Shown: in pieces, positions 52,485-62,084 of the stretch | Layout: each line of letters opens with the position of its first letter | Position numbering within the stretch: position 1 is the first letter of the stretch | From: DASUAS01 sp963809795 | Lineage (GTDB): Bacteria; Actinomycetota; Acidimicrobiia; IMCC26256; DASPTH01 | DNA: 64,000 bases | Direction: 5' to 3' | Assembly (NCBI GenBank): GCA_963809795.1 | Contig: CAWELN010000003.1 | Coordinates: forward strand, 30,058-94,057 | Translations under genes and position numbers: made by a program | The notes under the pieces: generated by a model | The model's database searches: none | Told to the model about the DNA's origin: nothing | What the model saw: the letters and a program-made list of their open reading frames with translations, nothing else

Positions 52485-54796
52485 TCCGCCGCGCCGCGGT
52501 CGCGCTCGTCACCCTCGCCGTCCTCATCGTCGCGTCGGCGGGTCACGCGGGGGCGGCGACGGCGCCATCGGGTGCCGCCGCGGTGCAGCGCGTCCTGGTG
52601 ATCTCGCTCCCGGCGACGTCGTGGTCCGACATCGAAGCGGGGGACGACCCGCACCTCAAGCAGCTGCTGTCGCAGTCGGCCATCGCCGACATGATCACGC
52701 GCGCCGCCGGCCGCAAGAACTCCATCGCCGGCGGGTACACCGCCCTGGGTGCCGGGGGCCGCGCCTCGGCGGTCACGCCCCTCGCCCCTCAGGCCTTCGA
52801 GCCCAGCGAGCCCTACGGCGAGAGCACCGCGGGCGACGTCTACCGGCAGCGCACCGGCGTGACCGCGACCAGCGGCCTCGTGCACCTGGGCATCGACGCC
52901 TTGGTGCAGGAGAACGCCGACGGCCTCTACGACCCGACCATCGGCGCGCTCGGTGACGACCTCGCCAAGCACCGGGTGCCGCGGGCGGTCATCGCCAACG
53001 GGGACGGCGCGCAACCCGTGGTCGACGAGCCGCTGCCCGAGTTCCAGCGCGCCGCGGTCAACGCGCTCATGGGGAGCGACGGCCGCGTCCCCGGCGGCGC
53101 GGTGGGCGACGAGCTGCTCGAACCCGATCCGCACGCGCCCTTCGGTGTGCGCATGGACAACGACGCCGCCTACCGCGCCTTCTCGGACGCGTGGCGCAGC
53201 GGCGGTGTCGTGCTGGTGGAGGGGTCGGACCTGCTGCGCGCCGACCTGTACACGGAGTTCCTCACCGACGACCAGGCCCGTGTCCAGAAGCAGGCCGCCC
53301 TCCACCGCACCGACGAGCTGGTGGGCCGCATGCTCGCCGACGTCGACCCGGCGCACGACGCGGTGTTCGTCGTGAGTCCGGCGTCGCCCCGGCGCGGCTC
53401 GGGCCTCGCGGTGTCGGGCATCCGCGCGCCGGGCGTGGAGCCCGAGCTGCTCCGCTCGGCGACCAGCCGGCGCGACGGCTTCGTGTACGTGATCGACATC
53501 GCGCCGACCATCCTCGACCTGCTCGGTTACCCGACACCATCGACGATGGAAGGACGGACCATGGAGGTGGTGTCGGGCGGCGTCGCGCACGGCGAGCGCA
53601 CCGACGCGCTCATCCGCGCCAACGAGGATGCGGTCTTCCGCGATTCGAAGGTGGCGACCGCCAACAACATCGTGCTCGGTCTGGCCGCCGCGCTCGCGCT
53701 GGCGGCATGGTTCGTGCTCCGACGCGCGCCCCGGCGCGCCGGCGCCGCCCGATTCCTGGCGCTGGGCGTGCTGGGATTCCTCTTCGCCACGTACCTCGCC
53801 GGGCCGCTGCACTTCGGCCGCAGCGGCAACGCGGCGGCGTACTTCGGCTTCCTCGCGGTCGGGGCGGTGGCGTTCGCGGTCGCGTGCTCGTTGCTGGGCG
53901 CGCGCCGCCGGTACCTCCCGCTCGCGCTCGCCTTGGCGGCCACCGTCGCCCTCCACGTCGGCGACCTGCTCGCCGGCGCCCGGTTGGAGCTCAACACCGT
54001 GTTCGGGTACTCGGCGACGGTGGGCATCCGGGTGTCGGGGCAGGGCAACATCACGTTCTCGCAGCTCACCGCGGCGGCGCTGCTGCTCGGGGGGCTGGCG
54101 GTGTGGCGCCGCCCTCGCCGCTCGACGGTCTACGGGGTCATCGCGATGCTCGCCATCACCCTCCTGGTCATGGCGGCGCCACCGTGGGGCGGCGACTTCG
54201 GCGCCGCGATCGCGGGTGCCCCGGCCTTCGGCCTGTTCGCGTGGTTGCTCCTCGGACGCCGGATCCGCCTCCGCACCGTCGTCATCCTCGGTGCGGTGCT
54301 CGTGGTGGCGGGGCTGCTCGTCGGGTTCGCCGACCTCCTGCGTCCGAAGGACCAGCAGACCCACGTGGGCCGGTTCTTCGACCAGGTGGCGACCGGAGGG
54401 CTCGGCGACTTCTTCCTCACCATCCGTCGCAAGGCGACCGAGAACATCGACTCGTTCAGCAGCACGCGCCTGCTCTGGGTCCTGCCCATCGTGGCCCTCC
54501 TCGTCTGGTTCCTCTGGCGGGTGCACGGTGGGCGGGTGCGACCCCTGTTCCGCGAGGTTCCCGTCATCCGCCAGACGATGCTGGCGCTCGTCGTGGTCGC
54601 GGTCCTCGGCTACGCGCTCAACGACTCCGGGATCGCCATCCCCGCGCTCATGGCGGTGGTGTTCGAGTGTGCGCTGGTGTACGTGGCGCTGGTCCCGGCC
54701 CGGGAGCCGGTCACCGACCCGCCGGGCCGGCCGCCGGTCGCCCCCGATCCGCCCGCGCCCGACGAGCCCCGCGCCCGGGAACCTCAGCTGGTCTGA
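52481..54796 (+). CDS. Alkaline-phosphatase-fold membrane protein coupled to MurJ
   Basis: 771 aa. A signal/anchor (ALVTLAVLIVASAGHAGA), then an extracytoplasmic domain of about 380 residues with QRVLVISLPATSWSDIEAGDDP and VIDIAPTILDLLGYPTPSTMEG, the latter resembling sulfatase/phosphodiesterase folds. The C-terminal half has about ten membrane helices and a Pro-rich cytoplasmic tail. Start GTG 52481 overlaps the MurJ stop, so it likely works with cell-envelope precursor export. The family is known in actinobacteria without a defined reaction. Confidence 0.8.
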   Translation: MIRRAAVALVTLAVLIVASAGHAGAATAPSGAAAVQRVLVISLPATSWSDIEAGDDPHLKQLLSQSAIADMITRAAGRKNSIAGGYTALGAGGRASAVTPLAPQAFEPSEPYGESTAGDVYRQRTGVTATSGLVHLGIDALVQENADGLYDPTIGALGDDLAKHRVPRAVIANGDGAQPVVDEPLPEFQRAAVNALMGSDGRVPGGAVGDELLEPDPHAPFGVRMDNDAAYRAFSDAWRSGGVVLVEGSDLLRADLYTEFLTDDQARVQKQAALHRTDELVGRMLADVDPAHDAVFVVSPASPRRGSGLAVSGIRAPGVEPELLRSATSRRDGFVYVIDIAPTILDLLGYPTPSTMEGRTMEVVSGGVAHGERTDALIRANEDAVFRDSKVATANNIVLGLAAALALAAWFVLRRAPRRAGAARFLALGVLGFLFATYLAGPLHFGRSGNAAAYFGFLAVGAVAFAVACSLLGARRRYLPLALALAATVALHVGDLLAGARLELNTVFGYSATVGIRVSGQGNITFSQLTAAALLLGGLAVWRRPRRSTVYGVIAMLAITLLVMAAPPWGGDFGAAIAGAPAFGLFAWLLLGRRIRLRTVVILGAVLVVAGLLVGFADLLRPKDQQTHVGRFFDQVATGGLGDFFLTIRRKATENIDSFSSTRLLWVLPIVALLVWFLWRVHGGRVRPLFREVPVIRQTMLALVVVAVLGYALNDSGIAIPALMAVVFECALVYVALVPAREPVTDPPGRPPVAPDPPAPDEPRAREPQLV

Positions 54797-55707
54797 TCGC
54801 GTGCAGGCGCGGTGAGAAACGCGGGTTTGGTGATCCCGGCGTCGTCGAGCTGCCGGGCCAGCCGGACGTTCGGTTCCACGTAGCGGGCCGCCAGCTCGGC
54901 CCGCACCGCGTCGGGGATCGACTCCTCCGTCGCACGGCCGTTCAATCGGTAGTAGAAGGCGCGCAGCGTGCGCTTGGCCTCCGGGTGTCGGCGCAGCACC
55001 CGCTCCAACCGGTCGTTGCCGGTGAGCGCGACGCGCTGGAACGTCTTGCTCTTGAACCCGGTGGTGCGGTTCTCCGAGCTCGGCGCATCAGCCGGGAAGC
55101 GTCCCGGGTCGAGACCGAGGTCGACCGCAGTGGCCCGCAACGTGTCGGCCGGGGCGGAGACGAGCTGCTGGAAGTCGAGCACGTGCAGCCGTTCGGTCCC
55201 GAAGACGTCGAGCCACGCGGGCAGGAAGTCGGCGTAGCAACCTCCGCGGAACGCCATGTACCGCTCGTTGTCGGGATCGCGGAAGTCGTCGGGCCCGAGT
55301 CGGTCGGCCGCGGCGAGATACTCCTCGATCGGGTAGTCGGCGGGGAATCGCAACCGGATCTTCTGGTAGGTGAAGAAGGAGAGGGCACGGCTCACCGGTT
55401 CCCGGAGCACGACGAGCACGTGCGGGTTCACCAACCGATCGCGCATCGCCGACGCCACCGCCTCGGAGCCGTAGAAGTACGACGGCGTCGCCTCGAGTCG
55501 GACGGCGCGCTCGCCGGCGTGGGCGAAGTAGCCCTCCCACACCGAGGCCGACGCGAGCGGCTCTCCGTAGCGCGGCGGGAGGAAGTAGCTCGTCTCCTTG
55601 ATCGACGACGGCGCGACGTCGGGATGCGTCGACAACGAGACGAACAGCGACGTGGTGCCCGCCTTGTTGACACCCGCGATGATGACGTCGGTGCGCTCGA
55701 CCGCCAC
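54784..55707 (-). CDS. Sulfotransferase
   Basis: 307 aa. The 5'-phosphosulfate loop is IIAGVNKAGTTSLFVSL and the 3'-phosphate motif is VVLREPVSRALSFFTY, both typical of PAPS-dependent sulfotransferases. The acceptor is unknown; surface glycans or lipids are common. The 3' end overlaps that of the phosphatase-like gene by 13 nt (convergent). Confidence 0.9.
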   Translation of the reverse strand: MAVERTDVIIAGVNKAGTTSLFVSLSTHPDVAPSSIKETSYFLPPRYGEPLASASVWEGYFAHAGERAVRLEATPSYFYGSEAVASAMRDRLVNPHVLVVLREPVSRALSFFTYQKIRLRFPADYPIEEYLAAADRLGPDDFRDPDNERYMAFRGGCYADFLPAWLDVFGTERLHVLDFQQLVSAPADTLRATAVDLGLDPGRFPADAPSSENRTTGFKSKTFQRVALTGNDRLERVLRRHPEAKRTLRAFYYRLNGRATEESIPDAVRAELAARYVEPNVRLARQLDDAGITKPAFLTAPARDQTS

Positions 55708-55848
55708 TGGCGTTTGCCCTCCGAGGCCGACCGGTGGTGAGCCATCGAAGTTAGGTCACGAACCTGTGAGCCCGATGAGCAGCGCGTTCGGGCCGGGTGA
55801 ACGAGAGTCCACGTCGGCGTCGCGGCCCGGGCTAGCGTCCCCCGTGCC

Positions 55849-57135
55849 TTGATCACCACGACCGTCTACGTCATCGACACGTCCGTGCTGCTGGCCGATC
55901 CACTGGCCGTGACGCGCTTCGCCGAACACGAGGTCGTGGTCCCGCTCGTGGTCCTCACCGAGCTGGAGGGGAAGCGGCACCATCCCGAGCTGGGGTGGGC
56001 GGCACGGCGGTCGCTCCGCCTGCTCGAGGACCTGCGGAACCGGCACGGATCGCTCATCGAGCCGATGCCGGTGAACGACGAGGGCGGCACGCTCCGCGTC
56101 GAGCTCAACCACCAGGATCTCGCGGCGCTGCCGCAGCCGCTGAGCGCGGACGCCAACGACCACCGCATCCTCGCCGTCGCGCTCAGCCTCGGCCGCGACG
56201 GCCGCGACGTGGTGGTGGTCAGCAAGGACCTCCCGCTCCGGCTCAAGGCGGGGGTGGTCGGCCTCGAGGCCGACGAGTACCGCAACGAGCTCGCCACCGA
56301 CTCCGGCTGGACCGGCTTCCTCGAGCTCGAGGCCTGGGGATCGGTGATCGACGAGCTGTACGACCAGCGCGTCGTCGACTTCGCCGAGGCGCGCGAGCTG
56401 CCCTGCCACGCCGGCGTCGCGCTGCACGCGGGCTCGCAGTCGGCGCTGGCGCGCGTCCAGGCCGACAAGCGGCTGCACCTCGTGCGCCCCGACCAGGCCA
56501 TGTTCGACCTGCGCGGCCGCTCGGCCGAGCAGCACATCGCGATCGACATCCTGCTCGACGAGCAGGTCGGCATCGTCAGCCTCGGCGGGAGCGCGGGGAC
56601 GGGCAAGAGCGTGCTCGCGCTCGCGGCCGGGCTCGAGGCCGTGCTGGAGCGCCGCACCCATCAGCGGGTCGTCGTGTTCCGCCCCATCTACGCGGTCGGC
56701 GGACAGGACCTCGGGTACCTCCCGGGCTCCGAGACCGAGAAGATGGCGCCGTGGGGCGCCACGGTCACCGACGCGCTGGAGTCGATGGTCGGCCGCGAGG
56801 TCATCGACGAGGTGATCGACCGCGGGCTGCTCGAGGTGCTCCCGCTCACCCACATCCGGGGCCGGAGCCTCACCGACAGCTTCGTCGTGATCGACGAGGC
56901 ACAGAACCTCGAGCGTTCGGTGCTGCTCACCGCGCTCAGCCGGCTCGGACGGGGGAGTCGCGTGGTGCTGACCCACGACGTCGCGCAGCGCGACAACCTG
57001 CGCGTCGGCCGCCACGACGGCATCGTGAGCGTCATCGAGACGCTCAAGGGCCACCCGCTGTTCGCGCACATCACGTTGACACGCTCGGAGCGGTCGGCCA
57101 TCGCCGCCCTGGTCACCCAGGTGCTCGACGGCTGA
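55849..57135 (+). CDS. PhoH-like ATPase with N-terminal PIN domain (PhoH2 type)
   Basis: 428 aa from TTG 55849 (no in-frame ATG or GTG fits). The PIN domain opens VYVIDTSVLLADP with conserved acids at TELEGKR and DANDHRILAVA. The ATPase has Walker A GSAGTGKSVLALAAG and Walker B FVVIDEAQNLE. PhoH2 proteins couple RNA unwinding to PIN RNase activity. Monocistronic between divergent neighbours. Confidence 0.92.
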   Translation: MITTTVYVIDTSVLLADPLAVTRFAEHEVVVPLVVLTELEGKRHHPELGWAARRSLRLLEDLRNRHGSLIEPMPVNDEGGTLRVELNHQDLAALPQPLSADANDHRILAVALSLGRDGRDVVVVSKDLPLRLKAGVVGLEADEYRNELATDSGWTGFLELEAWGSVIDELYDQRVVDFAEARELPCHAGVALHAGSQSALARVQADKRLHLVRPDQAMFDLRGRSAEQHIAIDILLDEQVGIVSLGGSAGTGKSVLALAAGLEAVLERRTHQRVVVFRPIYAVGGQDLGYLPGSETEKMAPWGATVTDALESMVGREVIDEVIDRGLLEVLPLTHIRGRSLTDSFVVIDEAQNLERSVLLTALSRLGRGSRVVLTHDVAQRDNLRVGRHDGIVSVIETLKGHPLFAHITLTRSERSAIAALVTQVLDG

Positions 57136-57175
57136 CCGCTCCGAACGGTTGGTGGCGAGTGCGTGCTGGTGTCGG

Positions 57176-58003
57176 TCAGCTCGACTGCGAGGTCGAGCGG
57201 CTGGTCAGCGTCGCCTTGGTCGTGCTCGACGTCCCGTCACACGTGTAGGTGATCGTGATCTGGTCGCCACTCGAGTGCTGCTGCACCGCGTTCCGCACTG
57301 CGAGCGGGGTCGTCACCTTCGTGCCGTCGATCGCAGTGATCACGTCGCCCTGCTTGAGGCCGGCGTCGGCCGCGGGGCTGCCGCTCTGCACCTCGGTCAC
57401 CGCGACCCCGTTGTCCGCCGTGCCGACCGCGACGCCGAGGAACGCGCCGTTGCTCGTCGACTGACCGCCGCCGTTCCCGTTGCTGTTCCCGTTGCTGTTC
57501 CCACTGTTCCCGTTGCTGTTCCCATTGCCGTTGCTGGTGCCGCCCGGCAGCTCACTGCCGTTGGGGAACTGGCGGCCGTTGCCGAAGGGACCGTTGCCGT
57601 TCCCGTTCGCGGTGCCGGTGCCGGGGAACACGCTGGCGTTCTGGCTCGAACCGGAGCTCGACGACGAGTCGCCGATGGCGTACCCGATGCCGCCGAACAC
57701 GAGCGCGGCGATGACCGCGGCGGCGACGAGGCCGAGCCACTTCGGGATGAAGATGCCCGCGGGGCGCTCGGCCGGTGCGGTCGCCGCTGCGGTCGGCGCG
57801 GGCGCCGGTGCGACCGGGTTGGCCTGGGTGGCGTCGGGCTCGTTCGGCGCCGCCGCCGCGGCGGGTGCCGGCGCGACGTCGTCCTCGTCACCGGCCTTCG
57901 GCACCGCGGCGTCATCGGTCAAGGGCTTGGTCTCCGCGGTCGGTGCTTCCTCTGGGGTGGCCGGCGACGGCTCCCCTTCGGTGTTCGGTGTCTCGTCGGT
58001 CAT
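57176..58003 (-). CDS. Membrane-anchored PDZ-domain protein lacking a protease domain
   Basis: 275 aa. Residues 1 to about 85 are acidic and Pro/Ala-rich (cytoplasmic); a single helix follows (WLGLVAAAVIAALVFGGIG). Next comes an Asn/Gly/Ser linker of NGNGNSNGN-like repeats, then a C-terminal PDZ domain (AFLGVAVGTADNGVAV, SPAADAGLKQGDVITAIDG). HtrA-type proteases have this order but with a trypsin-like domain between helix and PDZ; none is present here. May be a PDZ scaffold or a shortened HtrA relative. Confidence 0.85.
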   Translation of the reverse strand: MTDETPNTEGEPSPATPEEAPTAETKPLTDDAAVPKAGDEDDVAPAPAAAAAPNEPDATQANPVAPAPAPTAAATAPAERPAGIFIPKWLGLVAAAVIAALVFGGIGYAIGDSSSSSGSSQNASVFPGTGTANGNGNGPFGNGRQFPNGSELPGGTSNGNGNSNGNSGNSNGNSNGNGGGQSTSNGAFLGVAVGTADNGVAVTEVQSGSPAADAGLKQGDVITAIDGTKVTTPLAVRNAVQQHSSGDQITITYTCDGTSSTTKATLTSRSTSQSS

Positions 58004-58111
58004 GTCCCGATCCTCCCGGGGTCGTACTCTCCCGACGCTCATGGTGGTCGCGAGGGCTGAGAGGTCGCTGAGGGTGGTGACTGGAGACCGCCCGGGGTCC
58101 GTGCTGTTACG

Positions 58112-58911
58112 TTGACGCCCTTGGCGATCGACCTCGGGCTCGAGGGCAAGCGGGCGCTGGTGACCGGCGCGGGCATCGGCATCGGGCGGGGCATCGCCAC
58201 CTGGCTGGCCCGGGCCGGATGCGACGTCGCGCTCGCCGACAAGGATGCCGCCAGCCTCGACGAGGCGGTGGCCGAGGTGGCCGGCGCCGGTACCCGGGTG
58301 ATCGGGCTCGAGGCCGACCTGCGGCGGCCCGATGCAGTCCGCGGCCTCGTCACCCGGGTGGTCGACGAGCTCGGCGGCCTCGAGGTCGCGGTCAACAACG
58401 TGGGTTCGCTCGCGGGGCGGTCGCCGGACCTCTTCGTCGATCTCGACGACGAGGCACTGCCGCGACATCGTCGAGCAGAATCTGTTCGTGACCATGTGGT
58501 CGTGCCACGCCGAGGCGCGGGCCATGGTCGACACCGGCACCGAGGGTGTGATCGTGAACGTCAGCTCGGGGGAGACCTCGCGCGCCGCGGTGCGCATGGC
58601 GCCGTACCGGCGCGGCGAAGGCGGCGATCAACCACCTGACCGAGACCCTCGCGGTCGAGCTCGCGCCCCACGGCATCCGGGTGCTCGCGGTGGCGCCGGG
58701 TACGACGCTCACGCCGGTCGTGAAGGCGGCGCTGTCCGACGAGACGGTCGAGCGGCTGGTGGCCGCCCACCCTCTCGGGCGGCTCGGCGAGCCCGAGGAC
58801 CTCGGCCGCCTGGTCGTCGCCCTCGCCTCCGACCTCGGCCGGAGCGTGACCGGGCAGCTCGTCTTCGGCGACAACGGTGCCCAGCTCGCCCGCAACCGTC
58901 CCTGGCTCTGA
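58112..58911 (+). pseudogene. Short-chain dehydrogenase/reductase, two frameshifts
   Basis: Coding signal passes through three frames: GKRALVTGAGIGIGRGIATW and AVNNVGSLAG, then RDIVEQNLFVTMWSCHAEAR, then AINHLTETLAVELAPHGIRV to the end ARNRPWL. One extra C near 58,460 and another near 58,608 explain both shifts, the second falling in the catalytic YGAAK motif. Repaired length about 265 aa. The start (TTG 58112 or 58121) is uncertain. Probably sequencing indels, since the rest is intact. Confidence 0.8.
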
Positions 58912-58936
58912 CCCCTCCGAAATTCTCCTTCTCACC

Positions 58937-59064
58937 GAATCGGTGGGCGAATCGGTGGAGGGCGCGCCGAATCGGTGGGCGAATCGGTGGACCGTGCACC
59001 GAATCGGTCGGCGAATCGGTGCGGGGCGCGCCGAATCGGTCGGCGAATCGATCCCAGGGGGTGG
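58937..59064. repeat. 32-bp direct-repeat array upstream of the ParA-like gene
   Basis: GAATCGGT occurs at 58937, 58949, 58969, 58981, 59001, 59013 and 59033, with a degenerate copy at 59045. Spacings alternate strictly 12 and 20 nt, so this is four tandem 32-bp units, each with two copies of the core; the last unit decays. The array lies in the 278-bp gap between the SDR stop and the ParA-like start. Not CRISPR: units are contiguous without unique spacers. Possible iteron, centromere-like site or operator. Confidence 0.85.
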
Positions 59065-59189
59065 AGGTGGTATCCCCCGTGTGCTCCCGGTCCGTCCGAC
59101 CGTCCGCGGCCGACCGCCCACGCCCACGCCGGCGCGAGCGCCGCTCCGGGCCCGGCACCGGCCCTCCGCCTCTCGCTAGGGTGCTGCCC

Positions 59190-59790
59190 GTGATCGTGGT
59201 CGTGGCGGCACTCAAGGGCGGGGTGGGCAAGACCACCACCTCGGTGTACCTGTCGGCGGTGGCGGTGGCGGGCAACCGCACCGTGACCCTGGTCGACTCC
59301 GACCCCCAGGCCAGCGCGGCCGACTGGGTCGAGCACGCGGCCGACGAGGTGCTGGAGTCGATCGAGGTGGTGGAGGCGCCGACCGAGCGCCTCCTCGCCA
59401 AGACCCTCGATCGCGTCGACGCCGAGGACATCGCGCTCGTCGACACGCCGCCCGGGCACGAGCGGCTCCTGGCCAAGGCGCTCGAGCGCGCCGACGCCGT
59501 GGTCATCCCCACCCGCGTGGGCGGTGTCGAGACGGCCCGGGTCGAGGCGGTGCTCGACATGGTCCCGAAGCGGCTGCCCGTCGGCCTGGTGATGGCGTCG
59601 GCGCGCAGCCTTCACCCGCGACTACCAGGACACCGTCAACATGTGGGTGGAAGCCGGGGTCCCGGTGTGGGGGGCCGTCCCCGAGCACGTCGGCATCGCC
59701 ACCGGGCCAGACGGCTGGCTGTCGATCGAGGGCTTGGACTGCTACCGCGAGGTGTGGCGAAAGCTCCGGCGCACGGTGCGCGGCCGGTAA
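59190..59790 (+). CDS. Small ParA/MinD-like ATPase, frameshifted
   Basis: Deviant Walker A ALKGGVGKTTTSVYL, VDSDPQASAADW and VDTPPGHE mark a ParA-type ATPase. The frame changes near 59,609 (one extra C in GCGCAGCCTTC) and continues as TRDYQDTVNMWVEAGVPVWG to TVRGR and a TAA at 59788. Repaired length about 199 aa, short for plasmid ParA and similar to orphan ParA proteins. GTG 59190 or 59181 could be the start. No ParB gene is adjacent, but a 32-bp repeat array lies upstream. Confidence 0.85.
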
Positions 59791-59820
59791 TTCGCGCGCA
59801 CCGAGGGGTACTGTGGGGTC

Positions 59821-60027
59821 ATGGACGTTGGACCCGTTGAACTCCTCATCGTCCTCGCAGTGGTGCTCCTCCTCTTCGGCTCGAAGAAGCTGCCCGAGCT
59901 GGCACACGGCATGGGCACCACGGCGAAGGAGTTCCGCTCCGGCCTGCACGATGAGGCGGATGAAGCGCCCGGCACTCCGGCCGTCCCCGAGACGACGACC
60001 GAGAAGGCGCCGGACACTCCTTCCTGA
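59821..60027 (+). CDS. tatA: Sec-independent translocase protein TatA
   Basis: 68 aa: a single N-terminal membrane helix (VELLIVLAVVLLLFGSKKLPEL) including the FG-x2-KLP hinge, an amphipathic helix AHGMGTTAKEFRSGL and an acidic/Pro-Thr tail. Forms the pore component for export of folded proteins. Only 30 nt separate it from the ParA-like gene. No TatB or TatC is adjacent. Confidence 0.93.
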   Translation: MDVGPVELLIVLAVVLLLFGSKKLPELAHGMGTTAKEFRSGLHDEADEAPGTPAVPETTTEKAPDTPS

Positions 60028-60140
60028 ATTTCGTCAGAGAATGCGCCGGTAGGTCGCCCACGCGGCGGTGACGTTGAACGCCGTCCTGACGCGACGGTCC
60101 CGGGAACGTGGACCGAGGGTCGCGCCCGTATCCTCGTGCC

Positions 60141-62084
60141 ATGCCTGATTCCGATCGCAATCCTCACGCGGGCCGCCCGTTCACCGACCCGGACGCGGCC
60201 ATCGCCGCCGCGTTGCAGGACGTCAGCGTCCCGGCCCTGCTGTGCTCGATGGTGCACCTCACCGGCGACCCGGCGTGGATCCGCGGCGACCTGCAACCGC
60301 ACGCCTCGGCACTCAACGACTACCAGGGCTCCATGACCGAGGAGGAGATGGCCGAGGCCGGCGCCGCCGGGCGCTACCGGCGATCATCGACTTCCGCGAC
60401 GCCGGGTGCGTGCTTCCGCCCGCACCGTCGGACGTGCTGGTCCGGGAGATGATGGAGTTCCTGGCCTGCGGGCCGGTGGCCGACGCCGTCGTGCCCATGT
60501 TCGTGGAGGACCTCCACCTCGACGGCGCCGACGCCCGTGCCATCACGTGGGGCGACGAGATCCCCGCCGACGTGCGTGACGACTCGCACGTGATCGTCAT
60601 CGGGTGCGGCGAGTCGGGGTTGCTCGCCGGCATCCGCCTCGCGCAGGCCGAGCTGCCCTTCACCATCATCGAGAAGAACGGCGGCCCCGGCGGCACGTGG
60701 TGGGAGAACCGCTACCCGGGTGCCCGTGTCGACATCGGCAGCCACTTCTACTGCTACTCGTTCGAGCCCGCCGACCATTGGACCGAGTACTTCTCGCAGC
60801 ACCCGGAGCTCCACGCCTACTTCGAGCGGGTCATGAACAGCGCACGAGATGGAGCAACACTGCCGGTTCGACCACGCGTCGAGGCCGCCGAGTACGACGA
60901 CGCGACCGGCCGTTGGGCGGTCACGATCACCACTCCCGACGGTGCCACCGAGGTGCTCGACGCCCGTGTGGTGATCAGCGCGGTCGGCGCGCTCAACACG
61001 CCGCGCATGCCGGACATCCCCGGCATGGACGACTTCGAGGGTCCGTCGTTCCACTCGTCGCGTTGGGACCATTCGGTTGACCACCACGGTACGCGGTTTG
61101 CGCTGGTCGGCGCCGGCACGTCCGGGTTCCAGATCGCGCCCACCATCGCCGACGACGTCGAGCAGCTGACCGTGTACCAGCGCACCGCGCAGTGGATGTT
61201 CCCCAACCCGAACTACCACCGCCAGGTGCCCGACGGCGACCGTTGGGCCATCCGGCACCTGCCGTTCTACGGGCGCTGGTTCCGGTTCCTCACCTTCTAC
61301 CCGGGTGCGGGTCTCGCCATGGACCGCTCACGAATCGACCCCGAGTACGACGACGGCGGGCTCGCCATCAGCGAGACCCACCGCGCCACCCGCGAGCTGT
61401 TCGCGCAGATCATGCGGTCGCAGCTCGGCGGCGACGTGGAGCTCGAGGCGAAGGTGATCCGGAGTACCCGGTCACCGCCAAGCGCATGCTGCAGGACAAC
61501 GGCTCGTGGCTGGCGTGCCTCCGGAAGGACAACGTCGAGCTGGTCCGCACCGGCATCGAGCGGATCGTGGCCGACGGCATCGTCACCGTCGACGGCACCT
61601 TCCGTCCCGCCGACGTCATCTGCTACGCCACCGGGTTCCGGCACAACGACTTCCTCTGGCCGATGCGGATCACCGGCCGCGGGGGAGTGGTGCTGCGCGA
61701 TCAGTGGGGCGACGAGCCCACGGCGTACCTCGGCATCACGGTGAAGAACTTCCCGAACCTGTTCTGCCTCTACGGGCCGGGGACCAACCTCGCGCACGGC
61801 GCCAGCCTCATCTTCCAGTCGGAGTGCCAGGTCGACTACGTGATGCAGGCGATCCACAGCTCACGTCCGGGCACCGCTCGCTGGAACCGCGTCCTGAGGT
61901 GCAGGACGAGTACAGCGGGCGGTACGCAGGAGGAGATCGCGCAGATGGTGTGGGCGCACGAGTCGGTGAAGCACTCCACTTCAAGAACCCGCAAGGGAGG
62001 ATCTTCACCATCTCGCCGTGGCCGATCCCCACCTATTGGACATGGACGAAGACCTTCGAACCCAAGGACTACGTCTGGGCCTGA
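60141..62084 (+). pseudogene. Baeyer-Villiger-type flavin monooxygenase, multiple frameshifts
   Basis: The recognisable order is an N-terminal extension (DPDAAIAAALQDVSVPALL), FAD motif IGCGESGLLAGIRLA, GGTWWENRYPGARVD, the BVMO fingerprint FEGPSFHSSRWDHS, NADPH motif LVGAGTSGFQIAP and the C-terminal ICYATGFRHNDFLWP, FKNPQGRIFTISPW and EPKDYVWA. Frame changes are seen near 60,371, 61,459, about 61,875, about 61,920 and about 61,970, with a probable compensating pair between 60,840 and 60,890. Repaired length about 645 aa fits BVMOs with an N-terminal extension. It would convert a ketone to an ester or lactone with NADPH and O2. Indel density suggests poor sequence. Confidence 0.85.

Noticed and set aside
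50522..54796. A 1424-codon frame suggesting a MurJ-phosphatase fusion
   Set aside because: An indel near 51,462 throws MurJ into another frame. The real genes overlap by 4 nt and are separate.
55840..55862. CTTGATCA before the PhoH gene as an eighth operator
   Set aside because: Only one half-site is present; the left half does not match ATCAAG, and the gene is housekeeping-like.
58937..59064. Direct repeats considered as a CRISPR array
   Set aside because: Units are contiguous 32-bp tandem copies with no unique spacers, and no cas genes are present.
58877..59179. Open frame through the 32-bp repeat array as a repeat protein
   Set aside because: 32 is not a multiple of three, so the repeats change frame and no repeating peptide results.
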